Positions 1 to 7,188 of a stretch of DNA of 36,275 bases are shown piece by piece. A program made the position numbers and the translations under genes. Source of the DNA: Gemmataceae bacterium. GTDB lineage: Bacteria > Planctomycetota > Planctomycetia > Gemmatales > Gemmataceae. How positions within the stretch are numbered: the first letter of the stretch is position 1; each line of letters starts with the position of its first letter. The notes beneath the pieces are model-generated. The model saw nothing but the letters and a program-made list of their open reading frames with translations. It made no database searches and was not told where the DNA came from. The stretch is from assembly GCA_019752375.1 (NCBI GenBank), contig JAIEMG010000385.1:1-36275 (forward strand), given 5' to 3'.

Positions 1-20
1 AAACCTCCAAGGGCGGCCAA

Positions 21-282
21 GTGAACCTGAGGCGCTCAGGCCGCTCTGCCCTGCGCACAGAATGGACAGCTACCGGCGTCGGCTTCACCTACCTGGAGCC
101 GGGTCGAGAACGAGCGGCTGAATTTCGGCGACTACCCATCCGACGCCTTGATCCATCGGCTTGCCGACGCCCTTGACTCCGACGAGAGCGAACTGCTGGT
201 TCTGGCGAAGCGGATACCGGACCCAGTGAGAAAGCGAGTCCTTCAGCGGCCCGACGCCTTCCTTGCAGATTCTAGGGAAAAC
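21..282 (+). pseudogene. Remnant of an XRE-type HTH regulator, frameshifted
   Basis: Two reading frames together spell the second half of an XRE-family helix-turn-helix regulator. Frame 3 gives a GVGFTYL segment near 94-114, and frame 1 continues with SRVENERLNFGDYPSDALIH and a segment rich in LADALDSDESELLVLAKRIP ending in RPDAF. In intact relatives these two parts are contiguous. Here they are joined by one extra G around 112-116. The part upstream is only weakly HTH-like, with stops in frame 1 at 22-24 and 28-30, and the family-like sequence ends near 280. I infer a decayed regulator; a sequencing error at one base is the alternative for the frameshift, but would not explain the missing N- and C-terminal parts. 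Confidence 0.5.
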
Positions 283-528
283 GCGCAAGTCCAGAGCGCG
301 TTCGCCCTCTCCTTCACTGGTCTACTTTTCCTCCCCATTGTTCCATTTCCGCAGCCATCCTCGGCCGCGCGACCTTCATCCGGCCCCGGTTTCAATGCCG
401 CCGAATCCGCTGCTCTGGTACGCGGATGGATGGACGCGTACAATCCGCCGGGAGCGCGGTCGAGAGGCCGCACTGCCTGGTTCTCGTGGTATGGAGAAGC
501 CACACTCTGCCGGGGCCGACAAATGTTC
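283..528. other. Non-coding or decayed stretch between the HTH remnant and the VanZ-like gene
   Basis: The frame of the HTH remnant stays open through this stretch into the VanZ-like gene, but the peptide is low-complexity and matches no domain I recognise. I see no clear promoter or hairpin. The long open frame is probably a by-product of high GC rather than a real fusion. Confidence 0.35.
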
Positions 529-927
529 ATGAGTGCAACTTCCCTCTCGATCGGCTGGCCGGCGCGTGGTATCCGCTGTTGCATCTGGCTGGGCTACGTC
601 GTTTCCTGGTCGGTCGCCCTGCTCATGCGGAACCCGGTGGAACCGGGCAACGGACTTCGCGATCCGCACTTCCTGTTTTACGTCTCCAAGGGTGTTCATA
701 TCAGTTCCTATGTGCTCCTGACGATCTTAACGGCCTGGCTTCGCACGCGGGGTTGGGTGCGCTGGGGCCTGCTCGTGTTTCTCTTCATTCATGCCTCCGC
801 CACCGAGTTTGCGCAGGCGGTACTTCCCTTGGGGCGTTCGGGAAGCGTGCGCGACGTGGTCCTGGACTTGGTTGGCATCGCGATCGGCGTCGCCCTGACC
901 TGGCGCTGGTGGCGCGATCCGTCGTAA
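529..927 (+). CDS. VanZ-like small membrane protein
   Basis: A protein of about 132 residues with several hydrophobic segments: IRCCIWLGYVVSWSVALL near the N-terminus, SSYVLLTILTAWL in the middle and VVLDLVGIAIGVALTWRWW at the C-terminus. The segment with EFAQAVLPLGRSGSVRDVVLDLVG matches the VanZ-like family pattern, in which an E/H-x-x-Q loop is followed by R-x-(A/G)-S-x-x-D and a glycine-rich helix. VanZ relatives are inner-membrane proteins; VanZ itself gives low-level teicoplanin resistance and most relatives have no assigned role. The open frame extends upstream to 148, but that part belongs to the HTH remnant, so I start at ATG 529 (ATG 523 is equally possible). No strong Shine-Dalgarno is visible, which makes the start uncertain. 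Confidence 0.6.
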   Translation: MSATSLSIGWPARGIRCCIWLGYVVSWSVALLMRNPVEPGNGLRDPHFLFYVSKGVHISSYVLLTILTAWLRTRGWVRWGLLVFLFIHASATEFAQAVLPLGRSGSVRDVVLDLVGIAIGVALTWRWWRDPS

Positions 928-945
928 ATCTCTTGAGCAGGACGC

Positions 946-950
946 GGGAG
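946..950 (+). promoter_or_regulatory. Ribosome binding site of the thioredoxin-like gene
   Basis: GGGAG lies 6 nt before ATG 957. It supports a start at 957, well upstream of the in-frame TGA, rather than the ATG at 1236 after the TGA, which lacks an equally good site. Confidence 0.6.
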
Positions 951-956
951 TCCCAC

Positions 957-2087
957 ATGTCAACACGGATATTCTTCGGAATCGGCTTGGTCGGCGCGGT
1001 GCTGCTCGGCATGGGCCGCGCGCAGCAATCCTCGAACGCGTGGCCGACGCCCGAACGGGTCGCCGAACTGGTCCAGAAGGTGAAGCCGCGCGAGCCAATG
1101 GCCTGGACGCGGATTCCCTGGGTGGCGTCACTGTCCGAAGCCCGCCGGTTCAGCCGGGAGGAGGGCGTCCCCGTTTTTCTCTTTGCTCATGAAGGCAACA
1201 TGCAGCTCGGCCGGGCCTGAGGCGGAGCGCTGGGGATGAGAACGAGTTCGTTCTCGAACGAGCGAGTCATTGGCGTTGTCAGCCGTTACTTCATCCCGGT
1301 TTGGCTGTCGGTGGACGACTACGGCACCCAGAAGAGCCCGGCGGATCGAGCGGAGTGGGAGCGCATTCAAAAGGCGGCGCACGGCGGCAACATCAACGTC
1401 TATGTAATCGCCTCGGACGGCACACCGCTGGGCCGAATGAATGTGACCCAGGCGCTGAATGCCGAGAAAAACTTGTTGCCGTTCCTCGACGGGATCGTCA
1501 CCGAACAGAAGCTCCCATCTCGCAAGGACGCCGCAGTCCGGGCCAGCACGGCGAACTTCGACTTGCCGCCGAAACCGCACGCTGTCGGCAACCAGGTGTT
1601 TCACCTCTGGACCACCGGTGAACGAGGCCGGGCCGAGGACTGGTTCCAGCTCTCCGCGACCGATGCAGCATCCTTCGCGCCGCCGGCCAGGGTCATGGCC
1701 TCTTCGTCCTGGGACATTCCATCCGACGCCTGCAAACGTCTGTTCCTGCACTTCTACCCCCCCACCTGCAACTATCGAGCGGAAAAGGGAGAGGTGCTCA
1801 GCGCCGAACTGCAAGCGATGGCAACTTCCGTCACACCCGACCGGGTGTGCCTGGTCCTCAAGGGCCAGATGCGCCTCAAGCACGATGCCACGCCCACCGG
1901 TTCCATGCCGGCGGAGATCCGCGCGAATGTGGTGGGCGCGGCCACGTTCGATCGCCAGCGCCAGGCCTTTGTCGCGCTCCAGCTGGCGACCGATCATGCA
2001 GAGCACACATGGTCCTGGCAGGGCAAGCCCGCCAAGACGCCGGTCGCCTTCGCCGTGGAGCTGGTCGGCCTCGCGGAGGCGAAGTGA
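957..2087 (+). CDS. Secreted thioredoxin-like protein, candidate selenoprotein with in-frame TGA at codon 88
   Basis: Read through one in-frame TGA (1218-1220), this frame encodes 376 residues. It begins with a signal-peptide-like segment (FFGIGLVGAVLLGMGRAQ). Next comes a thioredoxin-fold-like region: SLSEARRFSREEGVPVFLFA before the TGA, and LGMRTSSFSNERVIGVVSRYF then VPVW-type and INVYVIASDGTPLGRM strands after it. The frame is the same on both sides and the protein pattern runs across the TGA, so it sits inside one domain, at the GRA-(TGA)-GGA position where a redox residue would be plausible. A hairpin at 1238-1255 fits the bacterial SECIS model. A nonsense mutation splitting the gene (957-1220 and 1236-2087) is the alternative. 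The C-terminal half (about residues 200-376) is unrecognised. The gene runs tail-to-tail with the nuclease gene 31 nt away. Confidence 0.6.
1237..1256 (+). promoter_or_regulatory. Candidate bacterial SECIS hairpin
   Basis: GAGAACG (1238-1244) pairs perfectly with CGTTCTC (1249-1255), with a U-G pair possible at 1237/1256, closing a 4-nt loop AGTT (1245-1248). The loop starts 24 nt after the TGA. The published bacterial SECIS model, as I recall it, needs a stem of at least 4 bp, a 3-14 nt loop with G in its first two positions, and 16-37 nt between UGA and loop; all are met. The bulged U seen in some bSECIS is not evident. Confidence 0.5.
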
Positions 2088-2118
2088 GGTGACGCGGACA
2101 TTTCTGGCCGAGCTCGCC

Positions 2119-2652
2119 TCATGGCGACGATAGTGTCTCGCACTCGACGCACACACCATGCTGACGGAGCAGGTGGTCCAAATACGCTTGCGATCCGGCC
2201 AGCGTCTCCTCGAAGTAGCGCTCGACCACCGTGTCGAACAAAGGTTGAACGCGTCCCTCCAACTCGCGATGCCGAATCGGCCGCATTGCGTCAAATGTCA
2301 GCGGGCCCGGCCGGAGGAATGCTGCATTGGCGAAATACCACCGCGCGAGCACGCGGAGTTGCAAGGCGCCGAGCATCGGCCGATAACCGTCCTGACGGCG
2401 AGATGCGAGCCCGTCGACGTCCTTGGACAGGAATGGGACCGAGTTGGTCCGCGTCGTCCGGATCTCGAGCGCGTAGCGCTCCGTTCCCCAGATGGCATCC
2501 ACGTCCACGCCCTGCACGCCGCGTTCGACGACGTGCGAGCTGCCGCCCGCGCGAAACGCCAGGGCCACGAACTTTTGGCAGATTTTGCCGAAGATTCGCG
2601 GCCCGTGGCGTGTGTGCAGCCGAGTCAGGCACTCGTACGTTGTCGTCTTCAT
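2119..2652 (-). CDS. PD-(D/E)XK-like nuclease paired with the SMC-like ATPase
   Basis: A protein of 177 residues. The core GVDVDAIWGTERYALEIRTT (about 48-67) has the layout of a restriction-endonuclease-fold active site: D50/D52 on one strand and E63-x-R65 on the next. The usual lysine is arginine here, so catalysis is likely but not certain. The following DVDGLASRRQDGYRPMLGALQL resembles the stretch after the catalytic strand in Holliday-resolvase/Mrr-like nucleases. The start ATG (2650-2652) overlaps the TGA of the SMC-like gene as ATGA, so translation is probably coupled and the two proteins are expected in fixed ratio. I infer a DNA nuclease acting with the ATPase, like the effector beside LmuB in Lamassu or Mre11 beside Rad50, though the fold differs from Mre11. 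Confidence 0.6.
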   Translation of the reverse strand: MKTTTYECLTRLHTRHGPRIFGKICQKFVALAFRAGGSSHVVERGVQGVDVDAIWGTERYALEIRTTRTNSVPFLSKDVDGLASRRQDGYRPMLGALQLRVLARWYFANAAFLRPGPLTFDAMRPIRHRELEGRVQPLFDTVVERYFEETLAGSQAYLDHLLRQHGVCVECETLSSP

Positions 2653-4814
2653 GAAGGATTGTCTCGCGTGACGCGCGGTCCGGTTTCGGGCCCCCACTCG
2701 CCGAACGCGTACTCGGTCTTGGCCTTTTGCAGATGGTCCGCGAGCAGGGTGCGGAACTCGCGGTCCATGGTGGCCAGCAGCAGGCGCTTGTTCTGGGCCA
2801 CGTCGTCCAGCACTTTCACGAGCTGCTTCTTGTGCTCCGAACCCAGGCTCTGCGACGGATCGTCCAGCATGACAAAGCCCAGGTCGCTGTCGGCGCTCGC
2901 GGACGCCAGGCCCAGGAAGATGGCCAGAGCCAGCGCGTTCAAGTCCCCCTGGCTGAGGATCGGAGTCAGGTCCTTGCCGTCCTGGTCGGTCACTTCGTAG
3001 CTGTTGCGCTGGCCGCGGGCTTCTTCCAGCTGAAGGCGAACGCCTTGCACGGCCGGGTGCCGAGTCAACGCGCGGAAGTACGTGTCGATGGTACGTTCGG
3101 CCGCCTTCAGTTTGGCGCCCGCCTCCTCGTGCGCCACCGCGGCCACCGACGCGCGGACGGCTTCGAGATCGCACACCCACTCGGCAACCGCATCACGAGC
3201 GGCTTCCAGGGCCTTGAAGGGTGGCGATTCCTGAATCGCTTCCAGCGTCCGCTTCTTCTCCTCGCTGTGCACGACGCCGTGAATGAGCCGAATCCGCCGC
3301 AACTCCTGCTCGGCCTCTTCGAGCCGGCGATGCTTGTCTTCGACCACCGCACGCAGCTTCCGGCCGCACTCCTCGATCGCCTCCAGTTCGGCGACAAGGA
3401 TCGGAAGCGGATCGTCGTCGTCGCCGAGCGTCCGCCCCAACCGATCGCCGATTTCCTTGCGGCAAAGCGTGAGCCTTTGTAACGATCGTTGTAACTGTTC
3501 GTTCAAGTCCCGGTAACGCTGCGCGCCAACCTCCAGCTTCTTCTTGCGTTGCGTCAACTCTTGGATACGGCCATCGATGGTTGCGACTTCCGCCTGCAGC
3601 TTCTCTTGCCACTGCCGGCGCAGGGCCGTCAGCAGGTCCGGCGCCGAGTGAGAACAGAGCGGGCAGGTATCCGCGGGTTCCGCGCCTGCCTGCTCCAGGT
3701 ACGCAATCGCCTCGTTGACCAGTGCGGCCCGGCCGTTGGCCTGACGCAATTGAATGCGTCCCTCTTCGATCGACAAAAGTGTCGCACTCAGTTCGGCAGC
3801 CACGGCTCGCTGGCCGCCGAACTCGACGTCGAGTTCGCGGGTACCGCGCCCGAGCGCGTCGCGACCGACGCCCGCCTGTTCCCAATCGGTCTTGAGCTTG
3901 AGAAGCCCTTGTTGTCGGGCGTACAGCTCCCGTTGCTCCTTGGTGCTGGGCATCTCGGTCCGCAGCCAGACGACGGCCTGGCGTGCCGCCGTCTCGAAGG
4001 CCGGCAACTCCGTCCACGAGCCGGGAAGCGCGATCGGTTGCGGTGCCAGGCCGGAATCGGTGGCGAATTCGTCGAGGAGACGCTGCAATCGAGTCGCGCG
4101 GGCCAGGGCGTTCGCTTCCTTCGGCAGGGGCACGCCGGCACTGGCTGCTTCCACGCGCAATTCCTCCAGGTCACGCTGCCGTGTCTGCAGGGCCGTCTGG
4201 ACGCGTTGCTCGAACGCGTCGAACTGGGCGCGCATCGCGCGCTGCCGTTCGGCCGCCTTCACCTTCGCCAGCGCGTCGAGCAGGTTGCGATAGACCGAAA
4301 GTCCGAGCAGGCGGTCGATGGCGTCGTTGCGTTCCCTCGGCTCCTGCGTCAGGACGGCGCGGACCGCCTCCTGATGTTGGTAAACCGTGGTCATGAAGTC
4401 GCGGAACTCGGCCTTCACGAGCTGTGCCAACCGCTGCTGGGCCACATCGGCCGTGCACGAGGTGCCATCGGAAAACCGAAGCTCCAGTTCGCCGACCAGC
4501 GCCTTCTTGGCGCCTTTACGAAGCGTGCGGCGAATGACATAGGAATTCTTGCTATTGGCGAGCTCCAATTCAACGCACGCATCGGCTGCCGACATGTGGC
4601 CGTTGGGCACGATCCAACCGATGCGTTCGCGAATGCCGGTCTGCTTGCCAATGCAATCATCGCCAAACAGGCACCACTCGATCGCATTGAGCGTGCTGCT
4701 CTTGCCACTGCGGTTCTCGCCAAACAGCAACGTGGCCGGCTGGGTGAAGTGAAATTCCACGGGCTCGCGAAAGCCGCGGAAGCCCTGGACAACGAGACGC
4801 CGTGGGACAAGCAT
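2649..4814 (-). CDS. Rad50/SMC-like ATPase with zinc-hook-like CxxC
   Basis: A protein of 721 residues. The N-terminus has the typical LVVQGFRGFREPVEF strand and Walker A GENRSGKSS (32-40). Long charged, Q/E/L-rich coiled-coil arms follow, with CPLC (C384, C387) near the middle, where Rad50 and SbcC carry the zinc hook. The C-terminus has the ABC signature LSQGDLNALALA (about 620-631) and Walker B plus D-loop FVMLDDPSQSL (647-657). It is shorter than Rad50/SbcC (about 900-1300) and close to compact SMC proteins of defence modules. I start at ATG 4814, which has GGAGG 9 nt upstream; an in-frame ATG 10 codons earlier lacks this. It is the central gene of a minus-strand set with a small upstream gene and the downstream nuclease. 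Confidence 0.85.
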   Translation of the reverse strand: MLVPRRLVVQGFRGFREPVEFHFTQPATLLFGENRSGKSSTLNAIEWCLFGDDCIGKQTGIRERIGWIVPNGHMSAADACVELELANSKNSYVIRRTLRKGAKKALVGELELRFSDGTSCTADVAQQRLAQLVKAEFRDFMTTVYQHQEAVRAVLTQEPRERNDAIDRLLGLSVYRNLLDALAKVKAAERQRAMRAQFDAFEQRVQTALQTRQRDLEELRVEAASAGVPLPKEANALARATRLQRLLDEFATDSGLAPQPIALPGSWTELPAFETAARQAVVWLRTEMPSTKEQRELYARQQGLLKLKTDWEQAGVGRDALGRGTRELDVEFGGQRAVAAELSATLLSIEEGRIQLRQANGRAALVNEAIAYLEQAGAEPADTCPLCSHSAPDLLTALRRQWQEKLQAEVATIDGRIQELTQRKKKLEVGAQRYRDLNEQLQRSLQRLTLCRKEIGDRLGRTLGDDDDPLPILVAELEAIEECGRKLRAVVEDKHRRLEEAEQELRRIRLIHGVVHSEEKKRTLEAIQESPPFKALEAARDAVAEWVCDLEAVRASVAAVAHEEAGAKLKAAERTIDTYFRALTRHPAVQGVRLQLEEARGQRNSYEVTDQDGKDLTPILSQGDLNALALAIFLGLASASADSDLGFVMLDDPSQSLGSEHKKQLVKVLDDVAQNKRLLLATMDREFRTLLADHLQKAKTEYAFGEWGPETGPRVTRDNPS

Positions 4815-4865
4815 GGGAAACGACCTCCGTCGGTGAGAGTTCATTTGGCGAATTTGTTCGTAGTC

Positions 4866-4879
4866 CCGCCTTGAGGCGG
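4866..4879. repeat. Short hairpin between the small gene and the SMC-like gene
   Basis: CCGCC-TTGA-GGCGG forms a 5-bp GC stem in the roughly 97-nt gap. No T tract follows on the minus strand, so a terminator is unlikely; it may be a short interspersed palindrome or an mRNA structure. Confidence 0.4.
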
Positions 4880-4911
4880 TTCGGCGGAATCTGCTGAAGG
4901 CTCACGCTCAG

Positions 4912-5136
4912 TTAAAGCAGCTGGTTCAGGTCCTTCATGTGCTGGGCAAACGTGGTTTCGAGAGCGTCGAGTTGCTGTGTCAGCGTCGCCGCGGCTTCGT
5001 CGATGCCCCCGTGTTCAAAGGTCGGCAGGAACGTAGCAAGGAGCTTCTGGCGTCGCTGGACGTCGGGGGCATCGCCGGGGAGGTGGGCACCGATGGCATC
5101 GTGATGGTTCATTGGGGGCCTCGATGGGTTCGTCAT
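4912..5136 (-). CDS. Small protein upstream of the SMC-like ATPase
   Basis: An open frame of 74 codons, or 66 if translation begins at the second ATG (5112), which has GAGG 6 nt upstream; the first ATG has GGAG 4 nt upstream. The peptide is acidic to neutral. Its C-terminal half is predicted helical with leucines at coiled-coil-like spacing (LTQQLDALETTFAQHMKDL). I recognise no family. Its position before an SMC-like gene parallels the small third subunit LmuC of some Lamassu systems, but there is no sequence evidence for that. It starts the minus-strand transcription unit of the divergent region. Confidence 0.45.
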   Translation of the reverse strand: MTNPSRPPMNHHDAIGAHLPGDAPDVQRRQKLLATFLPTFEHGGIDEAAATLTQQLDALETTFAQHMKDLNQLL

Positions 5137-5143
5137 TGATCTC

Positions 5144-5247
5144 CATGCTTACTTCCAACAGGGAAGCATGAAGTTCGACAGGATCGTTGCAATCCACAAT
5201 AGATGAGCTCCAACCTTGTGCTGCGAACAAATCGAGGTATGCTTCCA
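5144..5247. promoter_or_regulatory. Divergent regulatory region with repeated CATGCTTCC-like sites
   Basis: Between the two divergent gene sets, CATGCTT (5144-5150) faces AAGCATG (5164-5170) as an inverted repeat beside the minus-strand start. GGAAGCATG (5162-5170) recurs in opposite orientation as ATGCTTCC (5239-5246). The second site overlaps the -10 of a possible plus-strand promoter. Such placement suits operators controlling both directions; the HTH-like protein at 5938 is the obvious candidate binder. This is inference from repeat position only. Confidence 0.3.
5216..5243 (+). promoter_or_regulatory. Possible sigma-70-like promoter of the sigma-HTH-ImmA-NurA-HerA set
   Basis: TTGTGC (5216-5221), a 16-nt spacer and TATGCT (5238-5243) lie 63 nt before ATG 5307. 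The match is partial, and consensus boxes are poorly characterised in this phylum. Confidence 0.25.
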
Positions 5248-5306
5248 TGGTTTGCCCATGCGCGGCATGTCAGCTGCGCAGGTTGTTTCTGTCCCCGTGA
5301 AGCCCC

Positions 5307-5954
5307 ATGTCGAAGTCGCCTCCGTCTCTTCCTGATCGCGCCGCGGAGCTTCAACTCCATCAGCGCCTGCTGGACGACGATCCCACCGCGACCGACGACT
5401 TCGCGACGGCATACCTCGATTACCTTGTCACCTGGCTTGAAGAGAACAACAGTGCGTGGGCGCGTGACCTGTGTGGCGATGCCGCGGAGCGAGCAATCCT
5501 GTCCGTGCTCAAAAATCCCCGCTCGTACGATCCGGACCAGCAAACGCTGCTTGCCTACCTGCGCATGTCGGCCAAATGCGACCTTCAGAGCCTGATTGCC
5601 AAGGAGCAAAGGCACCACCAGCAGCGGATTCCGATGCATGCTGTCGAACTTTCCGAGGACGCCGGGAAGTATCTGGGACGGCTCGATGATCCATCTACCC
5701 GGCTGCGTCTCCACGAAGAGGAATCGGACCTGATGCAATCCGTTCCGCCTTCGGTCCTCGAAGGACTTTCCGAGCGTGAGTTGCGCGTTCTTGACTTGAT
5801 GCTTCATCGCATCAAGAAGCACGACGAGTTCGCAGTCGCCTATGAAGTGACGGACCTTCCTCTTGAAGTCCAGAAGCTGGAAATCAAGCGGGTGAAGGGC
5901 CGGCTCCAGGCGCGGCTCAAGCGAGCGAGGGAAGACGATGAGCGCACGACTTGA
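5307..5954 (+). CDS. Sigma-70-like transcription factor heading the HerA-NurA set
   Basis: A protein of 215 residues with a sigma-factor-like layout. The first half (DAAERAILSVLKNPRSYDP then LLAYLRMSAKCDLQSLIAKEQ, about 55-100) resembles region 2, where an ECF factor usually has a D-A-x-x-D-A helix and a W/Y-L-x-x-I-A helix. The C-terminal part (LSERELRVLDLMLHRIKK...EVQKLEIKRVKGRLQARLKR) sits where region 4 belongs but is atypical, so DNA recognition is not assured. It probably directs RNA polymerase to specific promoters, possibly its own unit. It overlaps the next gene by 17 nt. No strong Shine-Dalgarno precedes ATG 5307. Confidence in the general class is fair, in the function low. Confidence 0.6.
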   Translation: MSKSPPSLPDRAAELQLHQRLLDDDPTATDDFATAYLDYLVTWLEENNSAWARDLCGDAAERAILSVLKNPRSYDPDQQTLLAYLRMSAKCDLQSLIAKEQRHHQQRIPMHAVELSEDAGKYLGRLDDPSTRLRLHEEESDLMQSVPPSVLEGLSERELRVLDLMLHRIKKHDEFAVAYEVTDLPLEVQKLEIKRVKGRLQARLKRAREDDERTT

Positions 5955-6321
5955 CGACTTTGCCCGGCGGCTCGGGGCAGACCGGTTCTTTCTCGCGGCA
6001 GCGCTGGAGTGTTTTGCCGCCAGCGAGAATTGCGACGATGGCGCCGTCGCCGCGCGACTGGGCTGTCCCGTGGAAACGCTCACCCACTTACGGTTGTGCC
6101 GTATGCCCAGGCCCAAACAGCCCTTCTTCTGGCAAGACGTGCAAACGATCGCTTCCCGCTTCTCCCTCGATGCGGAAGCGCTGGCAGAGGTCGTTCGCCA
6201 CGGCCAGAGCATTCTGCAATTGCGTTCGGTCGACGCGGAGTCGCCGCGCGGCAAATTTATGGCCGCGCGCGATCGATCGAAGGAAGAATCGGACGACCCG
6301 GAACCGGGAAACACGCCGTGA
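5938..6321 (+). CDS. HTH-like regulator-type protein
   Basis: A protein of 127 residues overlapping the sigma-like gene by 17 nt and the protease gene by 4 nt (GTGA). The segment DDGAVAARLGCPVETLTHLRLCRMPRP (about 26-52) reads as a helix-turn-helix: a short helix, a G-C-P turn and a recognition-like helix. The second part, DVQTIASRFSLDAEALAEVV, is again helical and XRE-like. The C-terminal 30 residues are charged and probably disordered. ImmA/IrrE proteases commonly cleave a regulator encoded next door (DdrO by IrrE, ImmR by ImmA), so this protein is the natural candidate substrate. That is inferred from position, and the HTH assignment itself is only moderately supported. Confidence 0.5.
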   Translation: MSARLDDFARRLGADRFFLAAALECFAASENCDDGAVAARLGCPVETLTHLRLCRMPRPKQPFFWQDVQTIASRFSLDAEALAEVVRHGQSILQLRSVDAESPRGKFMAARDRSKEESDDPEPGNTP

Positions 6322-7055
6322 AGGCTCCCCTGTGGGTCATCGAACTGGCTGCGGAGTTCTGGAAGTCGGCCGGCTTCTCGGAGCTCTTTCCACGCTGCCT
6401 TCGCGGGCCCGCAAAGCGCGCGTTTGAAGGCACGGTGCAGTCGCTGCCATCGCTGCGACTTTCGAAGGTTCGCGAATGGCTACGGCGGAACCAGATTCCC
6501 TGCCCCTGCGACGGCCCAGACCGTCCGCTGCGGGCGTGCCTGGTCGCCCAGTACGGCGGCGGCGTCATCTTCATCGACGGCACGGATCCGCCGGACGAAC
6601 AGCGTTTCTCCCTGGCTCACGAACTCGCCCACTGGCTTCGCGATTACTGGCAACCTCGGGAGCGGGCTTGCGCTCGACTGGGAAAGCAAGTGCTGGACGT
6701 CTTCGACGGCAAGCGGCCGCCCACGACGGACGAACGGCTTCACGCGGTCGTGGGGCAGGTGGAAATCGGCTTCCATGTCCACTTCATGGAACGGGGCGAT
6801 GCCCGCGACATCGACGACCCGGAAGTTGCCGAGGCAGAGGCCGATGCGGATCGGTTGGCATTGGAGCTGCTCGCGCCGGTCGCGGTCATCGCCCGCGATA
6901 CCCGCGGCACGACACCGAAGTCGTTCACTTTGGCGCGGCTGTTGTGCGAGAAGTACGGACTGCCCAGGGCCCAGGCCGCTGCGTATAGCGAGCTGCTGCT
7001 GCCGTCGCCCCCGGCAATGGACCCTGTGCTCGAACGGCTCTGGCGTGACGCTTGA
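6318..7055 (+). CDS. ImmA/IrrE-family metallopeptidase
   Basis: A protein of 245 residues starting at GTG 6318, whose bases overlap the TGA of the previous gene. The zinc motif HELAH (101-105) lies in FSLAHELAHWL, and the third ligand is probably in EAEADADRLALELL (E172 or E174), the usual ImmA/IrrE spacing. ImmA of ICEBs1 and IrrE/PprI of Deinococcus cleave XRE-type repressors (ImmR, DdrO) and so switch on gene sets after DNA damage. By analogy this protease could release control of the adjoining HerA-NurA and SMC-nuclease genes. A GTG start fused to the upstream stop indicates translational coupling. The frame is open further upstream but only as a shadow of the previous gene. Confidence 0.85.
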   Translation: MKAPLWVIELAAEFWKSAGFSELFPRCLRGPAKRAFEGTVQSLPSLRLSKVREWLRRNQIPCPCDGPDRPLRACLVAQYGGGVIFIDGTDPPDEQRFSLAHELAHWLRDYWQPRERACARLGKQVLDVFDGKRPPTTDERLHAVVGQVEIGFHVHFMERGDARDIDDPEVAEAEADADRLALELLAPVAVIARDTRGTTPKSFTLARLLCEKYGLPRAQAAAYSELLLPSPPAMDPVLERLWRDA

Positions 7056-7093
7056 TCCGGCGAAAGGGAGCCGGCCAAGTATGGGTTCGCGGG

Positions 7094-7159
7094 GTTCGTA
7101 GGACGGATTTCCAATCCGTCCGGCAAGACACGGACGGATTGGAAATCCGTCCTACGAAC
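7094..7159. repeat. Palindromic interspersed repeat, copy 1
   Basis: Arms 7094-7122 and 7131-7159 form a perfect 29-bp inverted repeat around an 8-nt loop. The 24-nt core that starts with GTAGGACGGATTTCC is shared with the element at 30010-30067. It lies between the protease gene and the NurA-like gene, so the transcript would carry a very stable hairpin that could shield or separate the two halves of the operon. Confidence 0.9.
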
Positions 7160-7188
7160 TTGAACTTGGATGACCACAAAGGGAACGC

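Noticed and set aside
148..528. A single long protein from 148 to 927 joining an HTH part to the VanZ-like part
   Set aside because: The N-terminal part is the tail of a frameshifted XRE regulator, and the linking 80 residues have no recognisable sequence; the open frame is more likely chance in GC-rich DNA.
1236..2087. Independent gene starting at ATG 1236
   Set aside because: Same frame as 957-1220, no ribosome binding site as good as the one at 946-950, and the start would fall inside the thioredoxin-like domain.
5015..5248. Alternative small minus-strand gene overlapping the 74-codon gene
   Set aside because: Its second half becomes rich in Pro, Arg and Cys, as expected of an out-of-frame read; the 4912-5136 frame has better start signals and a regular helical C-terminus.
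7052..7188. Small protein encoded across the palindrome at 7094-7159
   Set aside because: The frame exists because the palindrome lacks stops (TDFQSVR-like peptides); the same happens at the copy near 30010.
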